DNA of 64,000 bases, from the NCBI RefSeq assembly GCF_900187115.1, contig NZ_LT906455.1, positions 372,001-436,000 on the forward strand. Direction: 5' to 3'. The stretch comes from Aliarcobacter butzleri. Its GTDB lineage: Bacteria; Campylobacterota; Campylobacteria; Campylobacterales; Arcobacteraceae. A model generated the notes under the pieces. The model saw only the letters and a program-made list of their open reading frames with translations. It had not been told where the DNA came from and searched no databases. Within the stretch, counting starts at the first letter, position 1, and every line of letters begins with the position of its first letter. Of this stretch, positions 7,476-15,598 are shown piece after piece. A program made the position numbers and the translations under genes.

Positions 7476-8972
7476 ATGATTTATGCAAGACCAACGTACA
7501 AAACGCAATATGAAAACTTTATCGGTGGAGAGTGGATCGCTCCTGTTAGTGGTGAATATTTTGATAATATTTCTCCTGTTGATGGAAAACTTCTTACTAA
7601 AATTCCTAGATCAAATGAAAAAGATGTTGAATTAGCAATACAAGCTGCTAAAAAGGCATTTGAATCTTATAAACATACATCAGTTGTACAAAGAAGTACA
7701 ATGTTAAACAAAGTAGCAGATTTAATTGAAAAAAATTTAGAAATGTTGGCTATTGCTGAAACATTAGATAACGGAAAAGCAGTTAGAGAAACTTTAAATG
7801 CTGATATTCCTTTAGTTGTTGACCATTTTAGATATTTTGCTTCTGTCATAAGAGCAGAATCTGGAACAGTTTCTGACTTAGATGAAAATACAATTTCTCA
7901 AGAAATTTATGAGCCATATGGTGTTGTAGCTCAAATTATTCCTTGGAATTTCCCACTTTTAATGGCCGCTTGGAAATTAGCTCCTGCATTAGCTGCAGGA
8001 AATTGCGTAGTTTTAAAACCTGCAAGTGCAACTCCAATGTCAATTTTACTTTTAATGGAAATTATTCAAGAAGCTTTACCAAAAGGTGTTATAAACATTA
8101 TTAATGGAGCAGGTGGAAAAATAGGTAAATATTTAGCTACTCATCCTGATATTAAAAAAGTTGCATTTACAGGTGAAACAACAACTGGACAACTAATTAT
8201 GCAATATGCAACAGAAAATATTATTCCTTCAACTTTAGAACTTGGTGGAAAATCACCAAATGTATTCTTTGAATCAATTATGGATGAAGATGATGAATTC
8301 TTTGATAAAGCAATAGAAGGGTTAGTTCTATTCGCATTTAACTCTGGTGAAGTGTGCACTTGCCCTTCAAGAGCATTAATTCAAGAATCAATATATGAAC
8401 CATTTATGAAAAGAGTTTTAGAGAGAGTAAAAGCAATTAAACTTGGAAATCCACTTGATACAGAGTGCATGATGGGTGCTCAATGCTCTTTAAATCAAAA
8501 AGAAAAAATATTAAGTTATTTAAAAGTTGGAAAAGAAGAAGGTGCTGAACTATTAGTTGGTGGAGATGCATATAATTCTTCTGTTAATCCAGATGGTTTT
8601 TATATTCAACCGACTTTATTTAAAGGTCATAATAAAATGAGAATTTTCCAAGAAGAGATTTTTGGACCGGTTCTTGCAGTTACAACTTTTAAAGATGAAA
8701 AAGAGGCTTTAGAAATAGCAAATGATACAATCTATGGTTTAGGTTCTGGTGTTTGGTCAAGAGATGCACATCAACTTCATAGAATGAGCAGAGGAATACA
8801 AGCAGGAAGAGTTTGGGTAAATTGTTATCATATGTATCCTTCTCATGCTTCATTTGGTGGATACAAAAAATCTGGAATTGGAAGAGAAACTCATATGATG
8901 ATGTTAAATAATTATAGACATACAAAAAATATTTTAACTTCATATAGTCCAAATGCTTTAGGATTTTTCTAA
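7476..8972 (+). CDS. NAD(P)-dependent aldehyde dehydrogenase (AldB/ExaC/AcoD type)
   Basis: The 498-residue protein is a complete ALDH-superfamily enzyme: IIPWNFPLLMAAWKLAPALA in the cofactor domain, FTGETTTGQLI, the catalytic glutamate in TLELGGKSPNVFF, and the catalytic cysteine in FNSGEVCTCPSRALI. The C-terminus YSPNALGFF is typical of the acetaldehyde dehydrogenase group (ExaC, AldB, AcoD). It oxidises an aldehyde, probably acetaldehyde, to the acid. The next gene encodes a DUF779 protein, which often accompanies this ALDH group. The double cysteine (VCTC) places an extra Cys two residues after the presumed nucleophile, as is common in the group. Confidence 0.92.
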   Translation: MIYARPTYKTQYENFIGGEWIAPVSGEYFDNISPVDGKLLTKIPRSNEKDVELAIQAAKKAFESYKHTSVVQRSTMLNKVADLIEKNLEMLAIAETLDNGKAVRETLNADIPLVVDHFRYFASVIRAESGTVSDLDENTISQEIYEPYGVVAQIIPWNFPLLMAAWKLAPALAAGNCVVLKPASATPMSILLLMEIIQEALPKGVINIINGAGGKIGKYLATHPDIKKVAFTGETTTGQLIMQYATENIIPSTLELGGKSPNVFFESIMDEDDEFFDKAIEGLVLFAFNSGEVCTCPSRALIQESIYEPFMKRVLERVKAIKLGNPLDTECMMGAQCSLNQKEKILSYLKVGKEEGAELLVGGDAYNSSVNPDGFYIQPTLFKGHNKMRIFQEEIFGPVLAVTTFKDEKEALEIANDTIYGLGSGVWSRDAHQLHRMSRGIQAGRVWVNCYHMYPSHASFGGYKKSGIGRETHMMMLNNYRHTKNILTSYSPNALGFF

Positions 8973-8981
8973 AATATAAAT

Positions 8982-9009
8982 TAAGCCCATAAGATAAGTT
9001 ATGGGCTTA
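8982..9009 (+). terminator. Perfect hairpin between ALDH and DUF779 genes
   Basis: TAAGCCCATAA (8982-8992) and TTATGGGCTTA (8999-9009) form an 11-bp stem with loop GATAAG. No T run follows; the AAAAAGGAG ribosome binding site of the next gene comes next. It may be a partial terminator or a 3'-end stabiliser that sets the ratio of the two products. Confidence 0.45.
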
Positions 9010-9025
9010 TAAAAAGGAGTCTAAA

Positions 9026-9415
9026 ATGGCTTTAAAAAGATTAGATGTTACACCAAAAGCTGCCCAAGTTATAGAAAAACTAAAAGAACTTCATGGAGAA
9101 TTAGTTTTTAATCAAAGTGGTGGTTGTTGTGATGGAACAGCTCCTATGTGTTATGAAAAAGCCGATTTTATAGTTCCAAGTCGTAATATAAAGTTGGGAG
9201 AAATTTGTGGTTGTGAGTTTTTTATAGACCATGAACAATATGAATATTTCAAACAAACTTTTATAACTATTGATGTAAAGGAAGAAAAATCAGCTTTTGG
9301 AAACTCATTTTCTTTAGAGATAGATTTAGGTTATCAGTTTATAACTCAATCTAGAATTTTTACAGATGACGAATATAGACAACTTTTAGAAGAAGAAAAA
9401 AAAGCTAGCAATTAG
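9026..9415 (+). CDS. DUF779 family protein
   Basis: This 129-residue cytosolic protein is recognised as DUF779 by its core NQSGGCCDGTAPMCY near residues 29-43, the RNIKLGEICGCEFFI segment, and a C-terminal DLGYQFITQSRIFTDDEY. It contains five cysteines in the two motifs, which suggests a metal or redox-active site. Members are usually next to an aldehyde dehydrogenase, as here, so a role as an ALDH accessory or activator is likely, but no biochemical function is established to my knowledge. The stop at 9415 directly abuts the stop of the convergent exbD-like gene at 9416. Confidence 0.88.
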   Translation: MALKRLDVTPKAAQVIEKLKELHGELVFNQSGGCCDGTAPMCYEKADFIVPSRNIKLGEICGCEFFIDHEQYEYFKQTFITIDVKEEKSAFGNSFSLEIDLGYQFITQSRIFTDDEYRQLLEEEKKASN

Positions 9416-9805
9416 CTACTTTTTTTCTTCATTTGTAACTAAAGCAAGATTTACTAAACTATATTTTTGAAGTAAATCTAATACTTTCACAACTCTTTCA
9501 TATTCTACTTTTTTATCTATTCTTACGATTACAGGATTATTTCTATTTTTTATAGCTTTTAAATTGTCTTCTAAAGAATCAAATGATACTTCTATTCCTT
9601 TAATTGCTAATTTGTCTTTTCCTAACTCTATAAAAATTTGTCCCTCTTTTACTTCCATTTCTTTTGCATTAGATGCAGGTAAATCAAGTAAAAGAGCAAG
9701 TTCCTCTTTTTTAAATACACTTGTTACTATAAAAAAGATTAAAAGAATAAAAACAACGTCAATAACAGGAGTTAAGTCTAAGCCTAAAGCTTCTCTTCTT
9801 TTCAT
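9416..9805 (-). CDS. exbD: ExbD/TolR-family biopolymer transport protein
   Basis: The 129-residue protein has one N-terminal membrane helix near residues 11-32 (LTPVIDVVFILLIFFIVTS) containing D16, the proton-path aspartate equivalent to ExbD D25. A periplasmic domain follows. With ExbB it uses proton motive force to energise TonB- or TolA-like partners. Its ATG overlaps the stop of the upstream exbB-like gene by one base (TAATG), so the pair is translationally coupled. No tonB, tolA or receptor gene is adjacent, so whether it serves TonB or Tol is undetermined. Confidence 0.88.
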   Translation of the reverse strand: MKRREALGLDLTPVIDVVFILLIFFIVTSVFKKEELALLLDLPASNAKEMEVKEGQIFIELGKDKLAIKGIEVSFDSLEDNLKAIKNRNNPVIVRIDKKVEYERVVKVLDLLQKYSLVNLALVTNEEKK

Positions 9806-10278
9806 TAGATGTGACCAACTAGCTCTTTTTTAGCTTTTACTTCAATAGTATCAATAGCTGAAATGAAGTGATTATAAGCTATTTGATGTGGAATAGATAC
9901 GATAATTCCTGCGACTGTTGTAATAAGTGCAATAGCAATTCCACCTGAGAATATCGTAGGATCACCTAATCCTTTTAAAGTAATTTGATCAAATAAAATA
10001 TATATCCCAACAACTGTTCCTAAAAGTCCAAGTAATGGTGAAATAATTGCAATATTTTTTATAACTGTAAGTCCAGATTCTAATTTTTTTGTTTCATATT
10101 CAATTTGAGCTTCAAGAGGTTTAGTTCTGTCAAGATTTTCTTTGATTTGAAGAATAAGTAAGTTCTTTTTAAAAAGTACAAGAAACTTCCAAATAATGAT
10201 AGTAAAACCTACAATATTTAAAAATATTAAAATATATACGATAACTCCACCTTTATCAACATACTCAAAAAAATTCAT
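9805..10278 (-). CDS. exbB: ExbB/TolQ/MotA-family proton channel protein
   Basis: The 157-residue protein has three predicted membrane segments: near 12-34 (VIVYILIFLNIVGFTIIIW), near 75-97 (containing ISPLLGLLGTVVGIYILF) and near 113-137 (GGIAIALITTVAGIIVSIP). This is the short ExbB layout. The conserved TM2 motif LLGLLGTVVG and TM3 threonines line the proton path. It forms the pentameric channel that houses ExbD helices. It is the first gene of a two-gene minus-strand operon. It runs divergently from the PLP-enzyme gene with 66 bases between starts. Confidence 0.88.
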   Translation of the reverse strand: MNFFEYVDKGGVIVYILIFLNIVGFTIIIWKFLVLFKKNLLILQIKENLDRTKPLEAQIEYETKKLESGLTVIKNIAIISPLLGLLGTVVGIYILFDQITLKGLGDPTIFSGGIAIALITTVAGIIVSIPHQIAYNHFISAIDTIEVKAKKELVGHI

Positions 10279-10331
10279 AAATAGCCTTTTTATTTTTTGG
10301 TGTATTGTACAGAAATTTTGTTAATAAATGG

Positions 10332-10337
10332 TACAAT
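10332..10337 (+). promoter_or_regulatory. -10 element giving an apparently leaderless mRNA
   Basis: TACAAT at 10332-10337 ends seven bases before the ATG at 10345. A start site at the usual distance would fall at or next to the ATG, and no Shine-Dalgarno sequence is visible. Confidence 0.45.
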
Positions 10338-10344
10338 TTTCGCT

Positions 10345-11205
10345 ATGAACTACACTAATTCGCCAATAGAAGAGATATCTTTTAATAATCAAAAATATTT
10401 TATAAAAAGAGATGATTTACTCCATGTTGATTTTTCAGGAAATAAAGCAAGAAAATTATACTATTTTTTAAAAAATGACTTAAAAGGAATAAATAAAATC
10501 ATATCTTATGGTTCAGCTCAATCAAATGCTATGTATTCACTATCAGTTCTTTGTAAAATAAAAAATCTAAAATTTGATTATTATGTTTCTCATATTTCTT
10601 CATTTTTAAAAGAGAATCCAAATGGTAATTATAAAGAAGCAGTTAAAAATGGTATGAATTTAATAGTTGGTGATTTGCCAAAAAGCTTTAATGATGATGA
10701 ACTTCTTATTTGTGAAGGTGGAGCTGTAAAAGAGGCTTCTTTGGGAATAGAACTTTTAGCAAATGAGATAAAAGATTGGGTAAAAAAAGAAAATATTGAG
10801 AATTTAAAGATTTTTTTACCAAGTGGTACAGGAACAACTGCTCTTTTTTTACAAAAATATATACCTTTTGACGTTTTAACATGCTCTTGTGTAGGAGATG
10901 ATGAATATTTAAAACAGCAATTTTTTGAACTTGAAAAAGAAAATTTTCCTAAAATTTTAGAAAAAGAAAAAAAATATCATTTTGGAAAACTATACAAAGA
11001 ATTTTATGAAATTCATAAAGAGATTTTAAAACAAACAAATATTGAATTTGATTTACTTTATGATAGTTTGGGTTGGATAGTTTTTGAAAATTATGTAAAA
11101 AATTTAAAAAATAAAGACAAATATACTTTTTTATATATTCATCAAGGTGGAGTTTTGGGAAATAAATCTATGATTGAAAGATATAAATTTAAATATAAAA
11201 TATAA
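10345..11205 (+). CDS. PLP-dependent enzyme of the ACC deaminase/D-cysteine desulfhydrase family
   Basis: The protein is 286 residues from the ATG at 10345. A longer reading to 10297 would cross the probable promoter and adds an unlikely N-terminus. The PLP lysine is probably K34 in VDFSGNKARKLYYF, the hallmark of this fold-type II group, followed by SYGSAQSNAMYSLS, which binds the cofactor and substrate carboxylate. LPSGTGTTALF is the phosphate-binding glycine loop. Relatives deaminate 1-aminocyclopropane-1-carboxylate or break down D-cysteine; the substrate here cannot be assigned. It appears to be a single-gene unit. Confidence 0.8.
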   Translation: MNYTNSPIEEISFNNQKYFIKRDDLLHVDFSGNKARKLYYFLKNDLKGINKIISYGSAQSNAMYSLSVLCKIKNLKFDYYVSHISSFLKENPNGNYKEAVKNGMNLIVGDLPKSFNDDELLICEGGAVKEASLGIELLANEIKDWVKKENIENLKIFLPSGTGTTALFLQKYIPFDVLTCSCVGDDEYLKQQFFELEKENFPKILEKEKKYHFGKLYKEFYEIHKEILKQTNIEFDLLYDSLGWIVFENYVKNLKNKDKYTFLYIHQGGVLGNKSMIERYKFKYKI

Positions 11206-11244
11206 CAATATTTTTACTTTATATAACTTTATTACAAACTTAGA

Positions 11245-11250
11245 TATAAT
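11245..11250 (+). promoter_or_regulatory. -10 element directly before aroK
   Basis: Consensus TATAAT at 11245-11250 ends eight bases before the aroK ATG at 11259, with CCTTCACT between and no Shine-Dalgarno sequence. The mRNA is therefore predicted to be leaderless or nearly so. Confidence 0.5.
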
Positions 11251-11258
11251 CCTTCACT

Positions 11259-11768
11259 ATGAAAAAGAAAAATATAATATTAATTGGTTTTATGGGTGTT
11301 GGTAAAGGTACAGTTGCAAGAGCTTTAGTAAAAAAAACTGATATGTTTGCAATAGATACTGATGATTTAATCGAAAGTATGGAAAACAGAAAAATCAAAA
11401 AGATTTTTGAAGATGAAGGTGAACCATATTTTAGAAATTTAGAGAAAAAAACTGCCTTATGGTTAGAAAAAAATGTCTCAAATACTATCATTTCAACTGG
11501 TGGCGGATTTTATAAACAAGAAAATTTAAATAAAATTGGAAAAGTCGTTTATCTAAAATCATCATTTCAAGGAATACTAGATAGAATAAATGAAGCACCA
11601 AATGCTCAAAATAAATTAAAAAAACGACCACTTTTACAAAATATTGAAGAAGCAATAAAACTTTATGATTCAAGAGTTAAAGAGTATGAAAAAGTTGCAA
11701 AAATAGTGGTTGATGTTGAAAAAAAAGATATAAAAGATATTATAAAAGAGATTTTAGGGAAAATATAA
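11259..11768 (+). CDS. aroK: Shikimate kinase
   Basis: The 169-residue protein has the shikimate kinase motif set: a P-loop GFMGVGKGT (residues 10-18), D33 and D35 in AIDTDDLIE, R59 in YFRNLE, GGG at 81-83 that binds shikimate, and the lid sequence KRPLL. It phosphorylates shikimate at O3 in aromatic amino acid and chorismate synthesis. The P-loop has Gly-Thr after the lysine, seen in some family members. Its ATG follows a TATAAT by eight bases. hisD starts two bases after the stop, so aroK leads a long operon. Confidence 0.94.
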   Translation: MKKKNIILIGFMGVGKGTVARALVKKTDMFAIDTDDLIESMENRKIKKIFEDEGEPYFRNLEKKTALWLEKNVSNTIISTGGGFYKQENLNKIGKVVYLKSSFQGILDRINEAPNAQNKLKKRPLLQNIEEAIKLYDSRVKEYEKVAKIVVDVEKKDIKDIIKEILGKI

Positions 11769-11769
11769 A

Positions 11770-13062
11770 ATGAAAATTATAAATACAAAAGATGCAAATT
11801 TTAAAGCTGAATTTGAATCGATTTTAGCAAGAGCAAAAAGCGATATAAAAGGTGTTTCTTCTATTGTTTCAAATATTATTGATGAAATTGTAAATGAAGG
11901 AAATGTTGCTTTAAAAAGACATATTGAAAAGTTTGATAAATGGGAAGTTAAAAGTGATGAAGAACTTCTTATTTCACAAGATGATATGGAAAAAGCATAT
12001 CTTAATATTGATGAAAAATTAAGACTTGCTTTACACACTGCTTTTAATAGAATAAAAGCTTATCATGAAAAGCAACTTCCAAAATCATGGATAGATTTTG
12101 AGTCAAATGGAACAATCTTAGGACAAAAAGTAACTCCAGTTGATAGAGCTGGACTTTATATTCCTGGTGGAAAAGCTGCTTATCCAAGTAGTTTACTTAT
12201 GAATGCAATTCCAGCATTAGTTGCAGGAGTAAAAGAGATAGTTGTATGTACTCCAACTCCAAATAATGAAGTAAATGAACTTTTACTTGCAGCTTGTCAC
12301 TTATGTAAAGTTTCAAAAGTTTATAAAGTTGGAGGAGCAAGTGCAATTGCTGCTATGGCTTATGGAACACAAACTATTTCAAAAGTTGATGTAATTACAG
12401 GACCTGGAAATATATTTGTTGCAACAGCTAAAAAACTTGTATTTGGTGAAGTAAATATTGATATGATTGCAGGTCCAAGTGAGATTGGAATACTTGCAGA
12501 TGAAACAGCGAAACCTCACTATTTAGCAATTGATTTATTATCTCAAGCAGAACACGATGAAATGGCTAGTTCTATTATGATTACAACTTGTGATGAAGTT
12601 GCTAATTTAACAAGTAATGAAGTTGAAGAGTATTTAAAAACTTTAAGTAGAGAAACAATTGCTAGAAAATCAATTGATGAAAGAGGAGCAATAATTGTTG
12701 CTTCAAATATGGAAGAAGCAATTGAACTTATGAATGAAATTGCTCCTGAGCACTTAGAAGTTATGACAAAAAATCCTTTTGAATTACTTCCATTTATTAA
12801 ACATGCAGGAGCAATTTTCTTAGGTGAAAATACTCCTGAACCAATTGGAGATTATATAGCAGGTCCTAATCATACACTTCCAACAGGAAGTACAGCTAAG
12901 TTTTATAGCCCATTAAATGTGGAAAATTTTATGAAAAAAAGTTCTATTATAAACTTTTCTAAAAATGCTATAAATGAGTTAGGAGAAGCTTGTGCTATTT
13001 TAGCCGACACAGAAGGTCTTACAGCTCACGCAAAATCTGTAAGAGTTAGATTAGAGAAATAA
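11770..13062 (+). CDS. hisD: Histidinol dehydrogenase
   Basis: The 430-residue length is standard for HisD, which catalyses the last two oxidations of histidine synthesis. Landmarks are VDRAGLYIPGGKAAYPSS, the NAD-binding VDVITGPGNIFVATAKKLVF, DMIAGPSEIGILAD, the zinc-site region LLSQAEHDEMASS, and AGPNHTLPTGSTAKFYSPL near the C-terminus with catalytic histidine. It lies one base after the aroK stop and has no other his genes nearby, so it is part of a mixed housekeeping operon. Confidence 0.96.
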   Translation: MKIINTKDANFKAEFESILARAKSDIKGVSSIVSNIIDEIVNEGNVALKRHIEKFDKWEVKSDEELLISQDDMEKAYLNIDEKLRLALHTAFNRIKAYHEKQLPKSWIDFESNGTILGQKVTPVDRAGLYIPGGKAAYPSSLLMNAIPALVAGVKEIVVCTPTPNNEVNELLLAACHLCKVSKVYKVGGASAIAAMAYGTQTISKVDVITGPGNIFVATAKKLVFGEVNIDMIAGPSEIGILADETAKPHYLAIDLLSQAEHDEMASSIMITTCDEVANLTSNEVEEYLKTLSRETIARKSIDERGAIIVASNMEEAIELMNEIAPEHLEVMTKNPFELLPFIKHAGAIFLGENTPEPIGDYIAGPNHTLPTGSTAKFYSPLNVENFMKKSSIINFSKNAINELGEACAILADTEGLTAHAKSVRVRLEK

Positions 13063-13071
13063 GGAAAAATT

Positions 13072-13374
13072 ATGTCGATATTTAAAGATTGGTTTACCGA
13101 AGATGAAGATGATATTTTTATGGGTAGCCCAAAATCTAAATTCTTTGATGTTGTAAACGAAGCTTCAAAAGATATAGTTGAAGAAGAGATAGATAAAATA
13201 ATAGAAAAATTAGCAGTTTTAGAAATGATGATGAGTGAAGACAAAGGTGAAGAATTTAATATAAACAATCATATTAAAGAGTATATATTAGAAAATGAAG
13301 ACAAAGTAAAAGCTATGAAAAAAGGTCTTTATGTTGAGTTTACTGGTGAGATTATTTGTAGATTAGATTCATAA
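13072..13374 (+). CDS. DUF2018 family protein (HP0242-like)
   Basis: The 100-residue, highly acidic, all-helical protein resembles HP0242 of H. pylori. The core MGSPKSKFFDVVNEASKD followed by KIIEKLAVLEMM aligns with the HP0242 segment that begins EGNP and ends LLALLE. HP0242 is known for a dimer fold in which the chains are knotted around each other; no cellular function is established. It sits between hisD and the polyprenyl synthase gene, with 9 and 10 bases of spacing, and so is co-transcribed with housekeeping genes. Confidence 0.75.
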   Translation: MSIFKDWFTEDEDDIFMGSPKSKFFDVVNEASKDIVEEEIDKIIEKLAVLEMMMSEDKGEEFNINNHIKEYILENEDKVKAMKKGLYVEFTGEIICRLDS

Positions 13375-13384
13375 AAGGCTATTT

Positions 13385-14284
13385 GTGGAAGAGTTAGAAT
13401 TAGTAAAAAATCAGATAAAAAAATTTGTAGAAGTTTGTAATTATGAAAAAAGTTTAGAACTTTTAGATAAATTGGCAACAGGAAAAATGTTGCGTTCAAA
13501 ACTTATACTTAAAATTGCTGGAATAAATGAAGAGAGCATTAAGTTGTGTGCAATTGTTGAGATGATTCATGCAGCATCACTTTTACATGATGATGTTATT
13601 GATGAAGCTGATACAAGAAGAGGACAACCTAGTGTAAATGCGCTTTATGATAATAAAACTTCAATTATGTTTGGAGATATTTTATACTCACGTGCATTTA
13701 CAGAACTTTCTCAAATGGATAAAAGAGTTGCTTATCATATTTCAAACGCAGTAACACTTTTAAGTATTGGTGAAATGATGGATGTTGATTTAACACAAAG
13801 TTTTAATACATCTTATACAAAATATCTTGATATGATTTATAAAAAAACAGCTTCTTTAATAGAAGCAAGTGCAAGAAGTGCAGCAATTTTAGTAAATCTT
13901 GATGAAGAAAAATATGCAACTTATGGTAAAAATCTTGGGCTTGCATTTCAAATGATAGATGATATTTTGGATATTACTCAGGATTCTAAAACGTTAGGAA
14001 AACCTGCAATGCTTGATTTTGTAGAAGGAAAAGTAACTATTCCATATTTGTATCTTTATGAAAGAGTTGAAGATAAAACTAAGCTAGAATCTTTATACAA
14101 AAAAGAGTTATCGGAAGATGAATCTCTTTGGATAAAAGAGCAATTAAAAATAACAAAAGCGTTAGAAGATTCAATTTTAGAAGCAAAATCGATTGGAAAT
14201 AGTGCTATTGAAGCAGTTAAAGATGAAGAAAATAGTCAAACTCTAGTACAAATAATGAAAGCAATGATAGAAAGAGAGTTTTAA
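13385..14284 (+). CDS. ispB: Trans-polyprenyl diphosphate synthase (octaprenyl type)
   Basis: The 299-residue protein carries both aspartate-rich motifs of E-type prenyltransferases: LLHDDVIDEADTRRG (first) and FQMIDDILDITQD (second). The residues before the first motif are small (MIHAASLLHDD), which favours long chains. It probably makes the side chain of menaquinone and is distinct from the short-chain IspA at 58417. The start is GTG at 13385, and the stop overlaps the hemA ATG (TAATG), so hemA is translationally coupled. Confidence 0.85.
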   Translation: MEELELVKNQIKKFVEVCNYEKSLELLDKLATGKMLRSKLILKIAGINEESIKLCAIVEMIHAASLLHDDVIDEADTRRGQPSVNALYDNKTSIMFGDILYSRAFTELSQMDKRVAYHISNAVTLLSIGEMMDVDLTQSFNTSYTKYLDMIYKKTASLIEASARSAAILVNLDEEKYATYGKNLGLAFQMIDDILDITQDSKTLGKPAMLDFVEGKVTIPYLYLYERVEDKTKLESLYKKELSEDESLWIKEQLKITKALEDSILEAKSIGNSAIEAVKDEENSQTLVQIMKAMIEREF

Positions 14285-15582
14285 TGAGTTATTTAGTAAT
14301 TAGTTTTTCTCATAAAAATACAGATATAAAGTTAAGAGAAAAACTAGCTTTTAATAGTGATGAAGATAAAGATAGATTTTTAAAATTAATTTTGGAAAAT
14401 GATATTACAAAAGAAGCTATTTTACTATCTACTTGTAATAGAGTTGAAATAATCACAAGAAGTTTAAATATAAAACAAAGTTCAAAAGATATTATTGAAA
14501 AATTGGCTACTTATTCGAAAGTTGATTTTGATGTTTTATATGATAGAGCAGATATTTATGATGCAGATGGTGCAGTTCATCACTTATTTTCAGTAGCTTC
14601 TGCACTTGATTCACTTGTTATTGGGGAAACTCAAATAGTTGGTCAACTAAAAGATGCTTTTAGATTTTCTCAAGCAAAAGGGTATTGTTCTTTAAACATA
14701 ACAAGAGTTATGCACTATGCTTTTAAATGTGCAGCACAGGTGCGAACAGCAACTAGTTTAGGAACGGGTTCAGTTTCTGTTGCTTCAACAGCAGTTTCAA
14801 AAGCAAAAGATATAATAGGAAATACAAAAGATGTAAAAGCTCTTGTTGTTGGTGCTGGTGAGATGAGTGAACTTACAGTTAAACATCTTATTGCTTCAGG
14901 ATTTGATGTAACAATAATAAGTAGAGATACAAAAAAAGCTCAAAATCTAGCTTCAACTTTTGAAGTTCATGTAAATGTTGAGCCTTATGATAAATTAACA
15001 CAATTATTAATAACAACACCTATTATGATAACAGCAACTTCTGCTCCATATCCAATAATTACTAAAGAAAATGCTCCAAGTTCAAATATAAATAGATATT
15101 GGTTTGATATTGCAGTTCCAAGAGATATAGATGAAAATATCTCAATGTCAAATTTAGAAATCTTTTCTGTTGATGATTTACAAGATATAGTAAATGAAAA
15201 TATGAGTTTAAGAGCAGAACAGGCAAAAACTGCTTATGGGATAGTAAGTCGTATGTCTTTAGAGTTTTTTGAATGGTTAAAATCTCTTGAAATTGAACCA
15301 ATAGTAAAAAATCTTTATTTAAAAGGTAATGAAATAATAGATAAAAAAGTAAAAAATGCTATTAAAAAAGGTTTTATAGATTCAAAAGATGAAGAAAATA
15401 TTAGAAAACTGTGTTTAACAGTAATTACTGAATATTTGCACAATCCAGCAAAACAATTAAAAGATATTTCAAAAAATATGGAGTGTGATTTAGTTGTAGG
15501 AACTGTTCAAAATATGTTTTCTTTAAATGAGAATTCAACTTCAAAAAATAGATATAAATGTGACCATTTATCAAAAAATTAA
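14284..15582 (+). CDS. hemA: Glutamyl-tRNA reductase
   Basis: The 432-residue protein has the HemA layout: the catalytic domain with C51 in LLSTCNRVEI and the SVASALDSLVIGETQIVGQ segment, the NADPH-binding domain VKALVVGAGEMSELTVKHL near residue 180, WFDIAVPRDID, and the C-terminal dimerisation helices. It reduces glutamyl-tRNA to glutamate-1-semialdehyde, the first step of C5 heme synthesis. It overlaps the stop of the polyprenyl synthase gene and is followed 16 bases later by proS. Confidence 0.95.
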   Translation: MSYLVISFSHKNTDIKLREKLAFNSDEDKDRFLKLILENDITKEAILLSTCNRVEIITRSLNIKQSSKDIIEKLATYSKVDFDVLYDRADIYDADGAVHHLFSVASALDSLVIGETQIVGQLKDAFRFSQAKGYCSLNITRVMHYAFKCAAQVRTATSLGTGSVSVASTAVSKAKDIIGNTKDVKALVVGAGEMSELTVKHLIASGFDVTIISRDTKKAQNLASTFEVHVNVEPYDKLTQLLITTPIMITATSAPYPIITKENAPSSNINRYWFDIAVPRDIDENISMSNLEIFSVDDLQDIVNENMSLRAEQAKTAYGIVSRMSLEFFEWLKSLEIEPIVKNLYLKGNEIIDKKVKNAIKKGFIDSKDEENIRKLCLTVITEYLHNPAKQLKDISKNMECDLVVGTVQNMFSLNENSTSKNRYKCDHLSKN

Positions 15583-15598
15583 TATAGGAAAATAGTAA

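Noticed and set aside
10297-10344. Longer N-terminus for the PLP enzyme starting at TTG 10297
   Set aside because: It would run through the TACAAT promoter element, and the extra residues do not resemble the family; ATG 10345 gives the normal start.
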